From assembly GCA_043228905.1 (NCBI GenBank), contig JBHGNT010000008.1, forward strand, positions 17,050,001-17,114,000: a DNA stretch of 64,000 nt, in the 5' to 3' direction. Positions within the stretch are counted from its first letter, which is position 1, and every line of letters begins with the position of its first letter. The translations under genes and the position numbers were made by a program. The DNA is from Azolla caroliniana. Its lineage: Eukaryota > Polypodiophyta. The notes below the pieces were generated by a model. It was given only the letters and a program-made list of their open reading frames with translations, ran no database searches and was not told the DNA's origin. Shown here in pieces: positions 30,071 through 40,116 of this stretch.

Positions 30071-30683
30071 TGTTGGGATTTCGGTCCCTCCGGATGGGAT
30101 GTCCCCGGAGATAAATGACGGCAAGCCGGTTACGGTTACGGAGCCGGATGCTGAAGACCCCGGTTACGGAGCCGGATGCTGAAAACCCCGGTTACGAAGC
30201 CGGATGACGAATGTACCCGGAGAGAGATCCGGATGCGGGGACATATTTGTGAATATATTTGCCAAGAGCCCTTGAGGCTATATTTGTAAATAGCCCGAAA
30301 GTCATATGTGTATAAATATGACTTAGGGCAAACAGTTTGTTGTTGTTGCTCATTTTCTGTTTTCCACTGAGAGGAAGCGAAGTGAGAGCAGCCGAGAGAG
30401 AGAGAGGAAAAGAGGAAGGAAGAGGTCAACGCCTCTGTGTAATACCGCCGCCTGTGGCGAGGACAGCGAGCTCAAGGTCGTCGCCTTGCAGCTCGCCATT
30501 GTACATTCCCCGCGTATAGGGATAGTTGGAGTCTTGCACTCCCGTGGTTTTTTCCCATTTAGGGTTTTCCACGTAAAACATCCAATGTACACTTCTCTCC
30601 ATTGTTTTCGTGCATTCTTGTATTTCCCGCTTTCTGTGAATCAAACCTGTTCCTCGGTTGTGGCCGAGCATTGGTTTACAACA
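30071..30683 (+). repeat. Copia C 5' LTR
   Basis: TG...CA LTR. The TATA box TATAAA (30311-30316) lies in the loop of the perfect 8-bp inverted repeat AAGTCATA/TATGACTT (30299-30306 and 30317-30324). A second inverted repeat, GGCTAT/ATAGCC (30276-30281 and 30290-30295), is just upstream. Two copies of the 28-bp CCGGTTACGGAGCC-type repeat lie near the 5' end. Confidence 0.95.
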
Positions 30684-30686
30684 AAC

Positions 30687-30698
30687 TGGTATCAGAGC
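30687..30698 (+). other. Primer-binding site of Copia C
   Basis: TGGTATCAGAGC, complementary to the 3' end of plant initiator tRNA-Met, three bases after the 5' LTR. It starts minus-strand cDNA synthesis in Copia elements. Confidence 0.93.
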
Positions 30699-30714
30699 GA
30701 CGGTAACACAGAAA

Positions 30715-33700
30715 ATGGAAGGCGGCGGTAGTGGGCCTCCGGGCATGATGGTGTTGAACTCACAGAACTACGCCGACTGGAAGATAAAGATGGAAGACCT
30801 TCTCATCGTCCGAGACCTGTATGAACCGATCGACAATGCCGAGATACCCAAGGGGGTAATAGAGTCGGAGTGGAAGCTCCTAAACCGGAAAGCCGTAGCG
30901 ACAATCCGGCAATATGTCGATGTAAGCGTTCTACAACATGTGGCGAACGACACCAACGCATATGAGATGTGGAAGAAGCTGTCGGGACTCTACGAGAGGA
31001 AGAATGCGTTGAACCGGACCTCCCTGATGAGGAAGATAGTGAACCTCAAGTACCGGGACGGCGAGAATATGGTGGAACACGTGAGCACGTTCATGGGATT
31101 CGTGAACCAGCTTGCGGCGATCAAGTTCCCGTTGGAGGATGCAATGCAAGCCATCATTCTGATGTGTACATTGCCGGACAGCTGGGAGAACTTGGTGGTG
31201 ACTCTCAGCACCTCCTGCACCGAAGATAACTTGTCCCTACAAACGGTAAAGACAAGTATCTTGAACGAAGAAGCGCGTCGGAGAGATAAAGAACCGGCCT
31301 CCGACTCGAAGGCGCTGGTTACCGAATCGGAACGGGGAAGACAATGGAACCGGAGTCCGCAAAGACGGGAGAAGTCGGGGACCCGGTCGCAGTCAAGAGG
31401 AAGACCCACATGCTTCCACTGTGGGAAGCCGGGGCACTTCCGGAAGAATTGTCGGCATTACCGAAAGGACAACGGAGCCGACGACACCGATTCGAAGAAG
31501 TCACCGGAGAGAAACGGTGCATACCGGGGACCCACGGATCGTGGAGGTCCGGATCGGCGAGGGCAGGACCGGAAAGGAACGACGGCACTCGCGGCAAGTG
31601 AAGAAGAGATAATGCTCATTACCGAAGAGAGGGAGCTGAACCTTGCCGGTGAAGAGATGACCTGGGTGGTCGATTCCGGAGCGTCGTTCCACCTGACCCC
31701 GGAGAAGAAATACTTCTCATCCTACACAGCCGGTGAGCACGGCTGTGTCCGGATGGGAAATGAAGGTACATGCCGGATTGCCGGCATAGGAGACGTGTGG
31801 CTGATGACATCAACCGGATGCAAGATGCTGCTGAAGGATGTTCGACACGTTCCGGAGGTTCGATTGAACCTGATTTCGGCCGGGAGGCTAGACGATGAAG
31901 GCTACACAGGTAGCATCCGGAACGGCGTAATGAAGTTCAGCAAGGGGAGCCTGATAGTGGCTCGGGCCCGGAAAGCCAACACACTGTACCTTATGAATGC
32001 CCGGTTATGTCCGGAAGAGCTGAATGTGGCAGCCGACACTGCCGGTGAGCTGTGGCACAAGAGACTGTGCCACATGAGTGAGAAGGGGATGAAGAGGCTT
32101 GCAGAAGACAACCTTATTCCAGTGAAGCATGTGCACCTGGAGAAGTGCACCGATTGCCTGGCCGGTAAGCAGAACCGAACCTCCTTCCACTCAAGACCAC
32201 CGATGAGACGTAGTGTACCATTGGAGTTGGTACACACTGATGTGTGTCAGGTAGAAACGAAGTCACATGGCGGAGCCCAGTACTTCGTAACATTCATAGA
32301 TGACCATAGCCGGAAGCTGTGGACGGCACCGTTGAAGACAAAGGACCAAGTATTGTCTGTCTTCAAAGAACTCCACGCGAGAGTGGAAAGGGAATCCGGC
32401 AAGAAGCTGAAAGCGATACGAGCGGATAACGGAGGGGAATACCGGGGGCAGTTCCAGGAGTACTGTCGCTCGAAGGGAATCCGGCTCGAGTTTACTGTGC
32501 CGAAGACGCCGGAACTGAACGGGCTGGCGGAGAGGATGAACCGGACCATAATGGAGAGGGTCCAGAGTATGCTGGCACATGCGAAATTACCCAAGGGATT
32601 TTGGGCTGAGGCAATGTCGACGACGACGTATGTGATAAATAGATCACCCTCAGTACCTTTGGACGGAGACACGCCGCAGAAAGTGTGGACCGGTAAGGAA
32701 GTGTCCTACCGGCATCTGAAGGTGTTTGGGTGCCTCGCATATGTGCATGTGGCCAAGGACCGGAGAGGAAAGCTAGATCCAAAGACCCGGCCATGCATAT
32801 TCCTCGGTTACGGCGATAACGAGTTCGGCTACCGAGTATGGGACCCGGTCGACAAGAAGATATTCCGGAGTCGTGATATCATCTTCATGGAGAACAAGAC
32901 ACTCGCCGACTGGGAGTCGGAGAAGAAGATGAAGAGCTCCAAGTCGACCGGTGAGGATCAACTCTACGAGGAGCAGTCCCGACCGGCAAGGGACCGGTTA
33001 GCACTCGAGGATCCGGCCGAAGACGGTGAAGAAACAAAACCGGCCGAAGAAGATGAAAATGATACCGGAACCGGCCCCGATCCCGAAATGGATTCGGATG
33101 AAGAAGAATCGGAAGAACCGGTTACCGAAGCTCCGGAACGGAGATATCCTCTAAGAGAGAGAAGGGCCCCCCGGAGATTTCCGGAACCAGAGCACGTGTT
33201 GCTAACCGACGAGGGGGAGCCGGAGAGCTTTGAAGAAGCAAAGGATGACACCCAGAGCCGCAAGTGGTTAAGTGCCATGCAAGAGGAGATGGATTCCCTG
33301 CATGAGAACCACACATATGAACTTGTGGAGTTGCCGAAAGGAAAACGGGCGCTCCGTAACAAGTGGGTGTTCAAGCTGAAACCGGGAGATGCCGGAAACC
33401 CCCCGAGATACAAAGCCAGGATCGTGGTGAAGGGGTTTCAGCAGAAGAAGGGCGTCGACTTCGACGAGATATTTGCCCCGGTAGTGAAGATGACCTCCAT
33501 CCGGACGGTGCTGAGCATAGCGGCAAGCATGGACCTCGAGGTAGAACAGATGGACGTGAAGACGGCATTCCTTCACGGTGACCTCGAGGAAGAGATCTAC
33601 ATGCAGCAACCGGAAGGATTCGAGAAGAAAGGGAAGGAGCACCTGGTATGCCGGTTGAAGAAGAGCCTTTACGGACTGAAGCAGGCTCCCCGGCAATGGT

Positions 33701-34788
33701 ACCGGAAGTTCGACTCCTTCATGACCGACGAAGGGTACCTCAAAACGCAGTCCGACCACTGCGTGTTTGTGAAGAAGTTCGAAGGAGGAGACTCTCTAAT
33801 ACTCCTCCTGTACGTGGACGACATGTTGATCGTCGGACGGGACCAGGTCAAGATACGGATGCTGAAGAAGGCTCTTCACCGAACCTTCTCAATGAAGGAC
33901 CTGGGTCCGGCGAGGCAAATATTAGGGATGCACATCATCCGGGACCGGAAGAAGAAGCAGTTGTGGCTGTCACAGGAGAAGTACGTGACGAAGGTGCTTC
34001 ACCGGTTCAACATGTCGGAAGCAAGACCGGTCGGATCGACACTCCCGGCAAACTGCAAGCTGTCCAGCAAGCAAAGTCCCAAGACAAAGGCTGAAAAGGA
34101 GGACATGATGAAAGCACCATATGCCTCTGCTGTCGGAAGCTTGATGTACGCAATGGTGTGTACAAGACCGGACATAGGATATGCAGTCGGAGTGGTGAGC
34201 CGGTACATGAGCAATCCCGGCAAGGAGCACTGGAACGCGGTCAAGTGGATACTCCGATACCTGAAGGGCACGGCAAACGTGTGCCTCCGATTCGGCTCCG
34301 GTAAGCCCGAACTCGACGGCTTCACCGATTCGGATATGTCGGCTGATGCAGATACCAGCCGGTCCACATCAGGGTATGTGATGACGTATGCAGGGGGAGC
34401 TGTTTCATGGCAGTCGAGGTTGCAGAAGACGGTTGCGTTGTCAACCACGGAGGCGGAGTACATGGCGGCTGTTGAAGCCGGCAAGGAAATAATATGGATG
34501 AAGGATTTCATTAAAGAGCTCGGTATCTGGCAGGAGGAGTACCGACTCTACTGCGACAGTCAGAGTGCCATCCACCTTGCGAAGAACGCGGCCTACCATT
34601 CCCGGACGAAACATATCCAGCGTAGATACCACTGGATCCGGGAGAGGATAGAAGACGAGGAGTTCGTGCTGACGAAGATCCACACGGACGAGAACGGGTC
34701 GGATATGCTGACCAAGGTGCTCACACCCGACAAGCTGGAAGCATGCCGGAAGAGGATTGGATTGGAGAGACATCCCATGCCGAAGTGA
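30715..34788 (+). CDS. Copia C Gag-Pol polyprotein, intact
   Basis: 1357 residues from the ATG at 30715; the frame is open further upstream but that part overlaps the primer-binding site. Order: UBN2-type Gag; CCHC zinc knuckle CFHCGKPGHFRKNC at 233-246; protease VVDSGAS with Asp320; pre-integrase LWHKRLCHMSEKGM; integrase core with Asp509 (HTDVCQ), Asp571 (RADNGGEY) and Glu606 (LNGLAERM); RT with MDVKTAFLHGDLEEEIYM and YVDD at 1033-1036; RNase H with FTDSDMS, VALSTTEAEYMAA and YCDSQSAIHLA, ending near HTDENGSDMLTKVL. All catalytic motifs are present and there is no stop or frameshift. Similarity in style is to Tnt1-type polyproteins. Confidence 0.95.
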   Translation: MEGGGSGPPGMMVLNSQNYADWKIKMEDLLIVRDLYEPIDNAEIPKGVIESEWKLLNRKAVATIRQYVDVSVLQHVANDTNAYEMWKKLSGLYERKNALNRTSLMRKIVNLKYRDGENMVEHVSTFMGFVNQLAAIKFPLEDAMQAIILMCTLPDSWENLVVTLSTSCTEDNLSLQTVKTSILNEEARRRDKEPASDSKALVTESERGRQWNRSPQRREKSGTRSQSRGRPTCFHCGKPGHFRKNCRHYRKDNGADDTDSKKSPERNGAYRGPTDRGGPDRRGQDRKGTTALAASEEEIMLITEERELNLAGEEMTWVVDSGASFHLTPEKKYFSSYTAGEHGCVRMGNEGTCRIAGIGDVWLMTSTGCKMLLKDVRHVPEVRLNLISAGRLDDEGYTGSIRNGVMKFSKGSLIVARARKANTLYLMNARLCPEELNVAADTAGELWHKRLCHMSEKGMKRLAEDNLIPVKHVHLEKCTDCLAGKQNRTSFHSRPPMRRSVPLELVHTDVCQVETKSHGGAQYFVTFIDDHSRKLWTAPLKTKDQVLSVFKELHARVERESGKKLKAIRADNGGEYRGQFQEYCRSKGIRLEFTVPKTPELNGLAERMNRTIMERVQSMLAHAKLPKGFWAEAMSTTTYVINRSPSVPLDGDTPQKVWTGKEVSYRHLKVFGCLAYVHVAKDRRGKLDPKTRPCIFLGYGDNEFGYRVWDPVDKKIFRSRDIIFMENKTLADWESEKKMKSSKSTGEDQLYEEQSRPARDRLALEDPAEDGEETKPAEEDENDTGTGPDPEMDSDEEESEEPVTEAPERRYPLRERRAPRRFPEPEHVLLTDEGEPESFEEAKDDTQSRKWLSAMQEEMDSLHENHTYELVELPKGKRALRNKWVFKLKPGDAGNPPRYKARIVVKGFQQKKGVDFDEIFAPVVKMTSIRTVLSIAASMDLEVEQMDVKTAFLHGDLEEEIYMQQPEGFEKKGKEHLVCRLKKSLYGLKQAPRQWYRKFDSFMTDEGYLKTQSDHCVFVKKFEGGDSLILLLYVDDMLIVGRDQVKIRMLKKALHRTFSMKDLGPARQILGMHIIRDRKKKQLWLSQEKYVTKVLHRFNMSEARPVGSTLPANCKLSSKQSPKTKAEKEDMMKAPYASAVGSLMYAMVCTRPDIGYAVGVVSRYMSNPGKEHWNAVKWILRYLKGTANVCLRFGSGKPELDGFTDSDMSADADTSRSTSGYVMTYAGGAVSWQSRLQKTVALSTTEAEYMAAVEAGKEIIWMKDFIKELGIWQEEYRLYCDSQSAIHLAKNAAYHSRTKHIQRRYHWIRERIEDEEFVLTKIHTDENGSDMLTKVLTPDKLEACRKRIGLERHPMPK

Positions 34789-34798
34789 AGGGGGAGTT

Positions 34799-35439
34799 TG
34801 TTGGGATTTCGGTCCCTCCGGATGGGATGTCCCCGGAGATAAATGACGGCAAGCCGGTTACGGTTACGGAGCCGGATGCTGAAGACCCCGGTTACGGAGC
34901 CGGATGTTGAAGACCCCGGTTACGGAGCCGGATGCTGAAAACCCCGGTTACGAAGCCGGATGACGAATGTACCCGGAGAGAGATCCGGATGCGGGGACAT
35001 ATTTGTGAATATATTTGCCAAGAGCCCTTGAGGCTATATTTGTAAATAGCCCGAAAGTCATATGTGTATAAATATGACTTAGGGCAAACAGTTTGTTGTT
35101 GTTGCTCATTTTCTGTTTTCCACTGAGAGGAAGCGAAGTGAGAGTAGCCGAGAGAGAGAGAGGAAAAGAGGAAGGAAGAGGTCGACGCCTCTGTGTAATA
35201 CCGCCGCCTGTGGCGAGGACAGCGAGCTCAAGGTCGTCGCCTTGCAGCTCGCCATTGTACATTCCCCGCGTATAGGGATAGTTGGAGTCTTGCACTCCCG
35301 TGGTTTTTTCCCATTTAGGGTTTTCCACGTAAAACATCCAGTGTACACTTCTCTCCATTGTTTTCGTGCATTCTTGTATTTCCCGCTTTCTGTGAATCAA
35401 ACCTGTTCCTCGGTTGTGGCCGAGCATTGGTTTACAACA
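34799..35439 (+). repeat. Copia C 3' LTR
   Basis: Same as the 5' LTR with three copies of the 28-bp unit instead of two and about three substitutions. The TATA palindrome is at 35055-35080. Confidence 0.95.
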
Positions 35440-35607
35440 TGTCGCGTATCCGGGAGCCATGTCGACGGGTCGGTCTTTGTGCACTCCTTTGATGTAGCTC
35501 CAATAGCCTTGTCCGACAAGGTATTGGTGCATCTTGTACTCCCAAGATGGGAAGTTGTTTCGATCCAACTTCTCGGTAGGGAGAGCGCTCCCCATTTGAG
35601 CATTCAT
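35440..35607 (-). pseudogene. Copia A gag N-terminus
   Basis: 56 residues from the ATG at 35607: GSALPTEKLDRNNFPSWEYK, MHQYLVGQGYWSYIKGV, DMAPGYAT. The next residues of the interrupted protein (WEQAASRV) start at 30070. The 5' leader 35608-35754 separates it from the primer-binding site at 35755-35766. Confidence 0.9.
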
Positions 35608-35766
35608 TATGTCGATTCTTCTTCGTCTTCTTCTCTCTTTGAATGCGAGCTATGTAGCGAAGCTACGATAGCGATGAGCCAGTTATTGGTCGTCGGCGTG
35701 AAGCACAACACACGATCACGATGAGGCGAATGGGCTAGATCGAACTACCAAATCGCTCTGATACCA

Positions 35767-36161
35767 TGTAAAGAATCAAGAGATGGATTCTTGTGAAGCG
35801 GAAGAGATATGAGTTATGTGTGTGTATGAGAGAGAGAGAGTGTGAGAGAGAGAGACAAGGAATAAGACACAGAGAATACGCAAGGTAAGAGTATATTAAC
35901 AAAGGAGAAAGACTCAACATTATACAAAGTGGGAGGAGGGTGCTTTATATAGTCACCCTCTCTCTTCATTAACTACAAGACTCATGGAGCATGGGGAATG
36001 TGAAAGCTCATAAGTTATGTGTCATAGAATATGATTCTATGACTCATACTAAATGCTAGAATACAAAGTGGTGACATAGTGGTGACTCTTGACCATTGGA
36101 GTGTCTATTCACTCTCAAGGTGAGTTCACACACTAGACCAAGTTGAGCTTGATTCTCAACA
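35767..36161 (-). repeat. Copia A 5' LTR
   Basis: 395-bp LTR. The TATA region lies between GAGGGTG (35936-35942) and CACCCTC (35954-35960). Its outer end abuts the AGGCT TSD. Confidence 0.95.
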
Positions 36162-36406
36162 AGGCTTAAGATTGGCGTTGAACCAATTTGGTTCAAAATA
36201 ATGCGTTGTGCCTCCTTTTATAGTGCTCTGAGGAGTAGTCCTGAAGCTTCTAGAATGTTCTAGAGAAATCTGGAATATACATTAATTTTCTATAGTAAAA
36301 CTTAAATGAAAATTTTGTCCTATCTATTACAATAGATAGTGGAATGGTCAAGAGCTCGACCCATATAACATAAGGTCATGGGTTCGAGTCTTGCCATATC
36401 ATGACA
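36162..36406 (-). repeat. Gypsy F 3' LTR, right part, with tRNA-like module
   Basis: Continuation of the F LTR after Copia A. It contains the TTGAACCAATTTGGTTCAA palindrome (36179-36197), a TATA-like CTTTTATAGTGC (minus ACTATAAAAGG), and a plus-strand tRNA-like segment at 36335-36400 with box B GGTTCGAGTCT. GATAGTGG and CCATATC at its ends can pair with one bulge. Confidence 0.9.
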
Positions 36407-36473
36407 TTATCCCCATCTTAAGACGATGAGTGTAACGAGTCAACATTGATTGAGGACTGGGTTTGTCCGGATA

Positions 36474-36707
36474 CTATCGGTGGAAATCAGCAAGAAGATC
36501 CTGAGCATTGGCGACATGCTCGACGGGTTCCCAAGTACATTCACTCGGACTATAGTCGAGCCAATCGACCAAATAATAAAGTTTGTTGCGAATGAACTTG
36601 GAGTCGAGGATAGTAGCAACTTCATACTCCGGGTCGGTGCCCAACTCAAGCGGGGGCGGCGGTGGTGTAACACGATCAGGGAATAGTGTTGGCCTTATAA
36701 TGTTCAA
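36474..36707 (-). pseudogene. Gypsy F chromodomain
   Basis: C-terminal chromodomain of the F integrase: EYEVATILDSKFIRNKLYYL, VDWLDYSPSECTWEP, then ANAQDLLADFH. This matches the chromodomain pattern (Tyr-Val-Glu-like start, Leu-Val-x-Trp, Thr-Trp-Glu-Pro). Chromodomains of chromoviruses steer integration to marked chromatin. The sequence just upstream (RPTLFPDRVTPPPPPLELG) is the usual integrase-chromodomain linker. Confidence 0.88.
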
Positions 36708-37940
36708 AGAAGAGAACTATGGAAGACCGGATGTATCTGATGGACCTGCGGAGGAAGATCAAGGCAGAACATGACATCATTAATTTTACCGGTAATACGG
36801 AAAGGACCAAGTCGTTGATAGACCAATTTGTCACACGGTCGAGTAGTCTTGATGTGACGACGTAAGAGCCATACTCAATCTCCGATGGCGAAAGGGGAGG
36901 GAAGCCCATGACGATCCGCATAAGTCTTTTGTGTGTGTTGAGCATGACGAAGATGAGTAGATAGATCTATCTGAATCTTGTGTAACCTCTCCAAATGATC
37001 CGCGGCACGAGGATTGGTTGGTAGCTCTAGGGTGTCGATCACAGACTAGTGAGGATGAAAACCAGTATAAGCGTAAAATGGGGAGACCCGAGTTGAGGAG
37101 TGAATAGCGTTATTATAAGCAAACTCCGCAGAGTGGAGAATATCAGCCCAATCGTCCTGTTGGTAACTTAGAAAACACCGGAGGTATTGTTCCAGCATTT
37201 GATTTGTTCGTTCCGCCTGCCCATCGGTCTGGGGATGGTTGTTGGGGGAGAGGTTGCAAGAGACATTGAGCATCTTAAAGAGATGCTTCCAAAATTTGGA
37301 GACAAATTGAGGTCCTCAGTTACTGATGATACTGTCTAGGAGGCCATGATGCCAAAATACCTCATGCATGACAAGGGCGGCGGTTTCTTCACTTGTGATG
37401 GCCTTAGTACAAGGCACAAAATGTGCCATCTTAGTATATCGATCGACAACGGTTAAGATAGCATCGAAACCCTTCGAGACTGGAAGATCTGTGATAAAAT
37501 CAAGACAAATGGACTGCCACGGCTTACTTGGAATTGGTAAGGATTCCAACAAGCCATATGGATGATGTTGTGGAATATTTGCTCGGCAACAAGCATCACA
37601 GGCAACAAAATGTCACATATGGGGCCACCAAAAAGCTCGTTGAACTAGATCCAACGTCTTAGTACTACCGAAATGTCCCGTTGTATGGGTGTCGTGACAA
37701 TTTTGGACGATTTGAAGGCAACATGAGCAATCGGGAACATATACGAGCTTTTTAAAGAATAACAAACCATCATGATATTTGAATTGTTGGTAGTCCATAC
37801 CTAGTTGTTGAGATTGGGAACAGGATCCCTGAGAGGTATCAATTTGCGCTAGAATGGCTTGAGCAAAATTGTCCGTCTTCAAGTTGGCACGTATGGCATC
37901 GATAATTCGGGAATCCAATGGAGTATGAAAAATCCGTGTT
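36708..37940 (-). pseudogene. Gypsy F integrase, with stops
   Basis: Zinc-finger region QNCHDTHTTGHFGSTKTLDL, ACDACCRANIPQHH; core LDFITDLPVSKGFDAILTVV (first Asp) and NNHPQTDGQAERTNQMLEQY (Glu); then the C-terminal GPFRITGKINDVMFCLDLPP. In-frame stops occur near 37608, 37316, 37043 and elsewhere. The second Asp sits in SNxGPQF after a stop. This is a typical Ty3/Gypsy integrase in decay. Confidence 0.87.
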
Positions 37941-38756
37941 TAGTGCAAACGTGTTGGTCCCAAGATTACCTGCTTTTGATTATCAAATGCTGGATCACCA
38001 GGACGAGGTGCAAGATATGAACGTCACAATAGTGCATCTGCTTTTCCTTGCTGCTCCCCCGGCCGATATGTGATTTTGAAGTCAAAACGCGTGAGGAATT
38101 GGGCCCACCGAGCTTGCCGTCGATTTAGTACACGAGCATTCTGGAAATAAGCAAGATTTTTATGATCACTGAAGACGATGACCTAATGTGGAGAGCCCTC
38201 TAAGAAGTGCCGCCATTGCACAAATGAATCCACGGTGGCTAATAACTCCTTGTCATGTATCTTGTAGTTGATTTCTACGACATCAAATTTGCGCGAATGG
38301 AAAGTCACAAGATGTAACTTTTCTTTATCTCCTTGTTGTGAAAGGATGCTACCGAGGGCGAAATCCGATGCGTCGGTCTCCATGATAAATGGTTTGTTTG
38401 TATCCACATGAGCTAGAATAAGAGCTGATGTAAAGGCTTTCTTAAGATGCATAAAAGCCATGTCCGCTTCAATGGACCAAAGAAATGCCTGTCCTTTCTT
38501 GGTAAGCTGTGTGAGAGGCAAAATAATCTTCGAGTAATCTTGTATAAACTTGCGGTAGAAGTTAGCAAAGCCTAGGAAACATTGTACATCTCGTAATGAA
38601 CGTGTAGTTTGCCACTCTAGCACAGTTTTGACTTTAGCTGGATCCATGGAGATGCCCTTTGACGAGATGACATAGCCTAGAAATTCCACTTGCTTGTAGT
38701 CAAAACTACATTTTTCTAGTTTGGCATAAAGACCATTCTCTCGGAGTCGTTTTACT
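37941..38756 (-). pseudogene. Gypsy F RT end and RNase H
   Basis: YAKLEKCSFDYKQVEFLGYV, WQTTRSLRDVQCFLGFANFY, then RNase H ([60 protein letters not shown]). The RT palm with the catalytic Asp pair and the protease are absent: the frame passes straight from the Gag zinc-knuckle region at about 38756. An internal deletion removed protease and most of RT. Confidence 0.87.
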
Positions 38757-39880
38757 CTTCTTCTAATTGACTAAGGATTTCAAATTTGTTTGAGATTCCT
38801 GGGCTATTAGTTCTATTAATACTATCAGACACTCCTAAGGGAATTGACTCGGGTTTAGTACAGGTTATGATTTGATTTACCTGTCTTCTTGGCCTATGGG
38901 GACAGTTGATTGCGATATGCCCTCCCTGGTCCACCACAATAAAGACATAATCGATTTGCACGTCGTCATTGATTTTCTTCTTCCGATAACGGGCCACATC
39001 GATGCATGGTGTCAATCTCCATCGGTGTTGGAGTATTTGCCTAAGACACATCTGGTGCAAACAGTTTAGCTGCGACTGAGGCATATGTGGGCTCCGGCCT
39101 AGGGCGTGGTATTTGTAATTGACGTTCCGAACGTCGTTCGAAAAGGCGGTTGTCGCATCGGACCGCTCGACTGATTGCCTCTATAAGAGACTTTGGTTCT
39201 TCGGGGAAGGTTAAAAGTAAATCTTTGACATCGTTTTGCAGGCCATAGCGAAACTGCTCCTTTAGTGCCTGATCACCCCAGGGAATATCTGAGGCGAGTA
39301 GACGGAAATCCGCCGCGTAGGCAGAGGCTAGATGATCGCCTCGACGCAATCGTCGGATTTTGTTGATCGTCGTCCTGATGTTGTCGGCATCTCCAAAGCA
39401 GGCTTTAAACTCGCTAATAAAGTCTTCAAAGTTATTAAGCAAGGGCGATTGTTTTTCTAGAAGCGGAGCGAACGATGCCAAGGCTGAGCCGCTAAGCAAC
39501 GTGCCTATTAGGCCTACTCGGGATGCATCAGTGGGGTATCGGGAAGGATGCATTTGAATGACTAAGCGTACCTAATTAAGGAATCCCCTGAATTGTGATC
39601 GCGTTCCATTGAATTTCACAGGAAGTCCAATCTTGGGCTCTTTATGAAATCCTTGGGGACTTCATCCTTATTGTTGCAACGCTACGATGGTTGCTTCGAG
39701 TTGTTGTACACGTAATGCTAACTCCCCATGTTGTTGTTGTGTTTGCTGTTTTTCTAGAGCGATTTGTTGAAGATCCCCTAACAATCGTCGGTTTTCTTGT
39801 TCCAATGCAACGAATTTTTCTTTTAGACACTGTAGCTCGGAAAAAACGGATTGATATTCTTGGGCGCTAACAATAGCCAT
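38757..39880 (-). pseudogene. Gypsy F Gag
   Basis: The ATG at 39880 starts a coiled-coil-like N-terminus (FVALEQENRRLLGDLQQIAL, Gln-rich). After two stops the capsid region follows (YPTDASRVGLIGTLLSGSAL, FRYGLQNDVKDLLLTFPEEP, RAVRCDNRLFERR). A frame change near 39060 leads to a CCHC-like knuckle (CFIVVDQGGHIAINC type, first Cys lost). This capsid style resembles Tf1/sushi-type Gag. It is interrupted and not functional. Confidence 0.8.
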
Positions 39881-39941
39881 AGTATTGGAAGAAAAAAACA
39901 GGTAAGAGGATGAGGGAAACCGAAAAGAAGACTAGAGGAAA

Positions 39942-39953
39942 AAATTGGTTCAA
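39942..39953 (-). other. Putative self-primer-binding site of Gypsy F
   Basis: TTGAACCAATTT on the minus strand begins two bases after the 5' LTR. It is not complementary to initiator tRNA-Met. It is a perfect 12-nt complement of AAATTGGTTCAA in the LTR (plus 40201-40212), which starts about 33 nt after the first T of the TATA box, i.e. at the expected transcript 5' end. This geometry is that of Tf1-type self-priming. Confidence 0.6.
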
Positions 39954-39955
39954 AC

Positions 39956-40065
39956 TGTTAGGAATAGTACTAAAACAGAGAGAGAATTAGTACTGGAGAA
40001 GGGAAGTACTATTAGTACTAAGAGGATGGGACTGCGTAAGACTCCCGAGAGAGGAAGAGAGAAAA

Positions 40066-40116
<51 letters not shown>

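Larger units (their letters stand above)
30071..35439 (+). mobile_element. Copia C: intact Ty1/Copia element nested in Copia A
   Basis: LTRs at 30071-30683 (613 bp) and 34799-35439 (641 bp) differ at about three bases and by one extra 28-bp unit. Primer-binding site TGGTATCAGAGC is at 30687-30698. PPT GAAGGGGGAG is just before 34799. A TSD with one mismatch (TCTCG at 30066-30070, TGTCG at 35440-35444) fits the uninterrupted Copia A gag frame. One long open gag-pol suggests recent activity. Confidence 0.96.
11888..36161 (-). mobile_element. Copia A: Ty1/Copia element carrying three nested insertions
   Basis: LTRs of 395 bp at 11888-12282 (3') and 35767-36161 (5') differ at four bases by my comparison (about 1%). 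The TSD AGGCT is perfect at 11883-11887 and 36162-36166. The primer-binding site TGGTATCAGAGC lies on the minus strand at 35755-35766. A PPT with AGGGGG abuts the 3' LTR. Own sequence is 11888 to about 12449, 17241-18050, 26496-30070 and 35440-36161. The rest is Copia D, Gypsy B and Copia C. The coding frames carry stops. Confidence 0.93.

Noticed and set aside
36335-36400. A true tRNA gene
   Set aside because: The anticodon arm has a 12-nt loop and the T stem is weak; copies occur at the same place in all F LTRs. I kept it as tRNA-like only.
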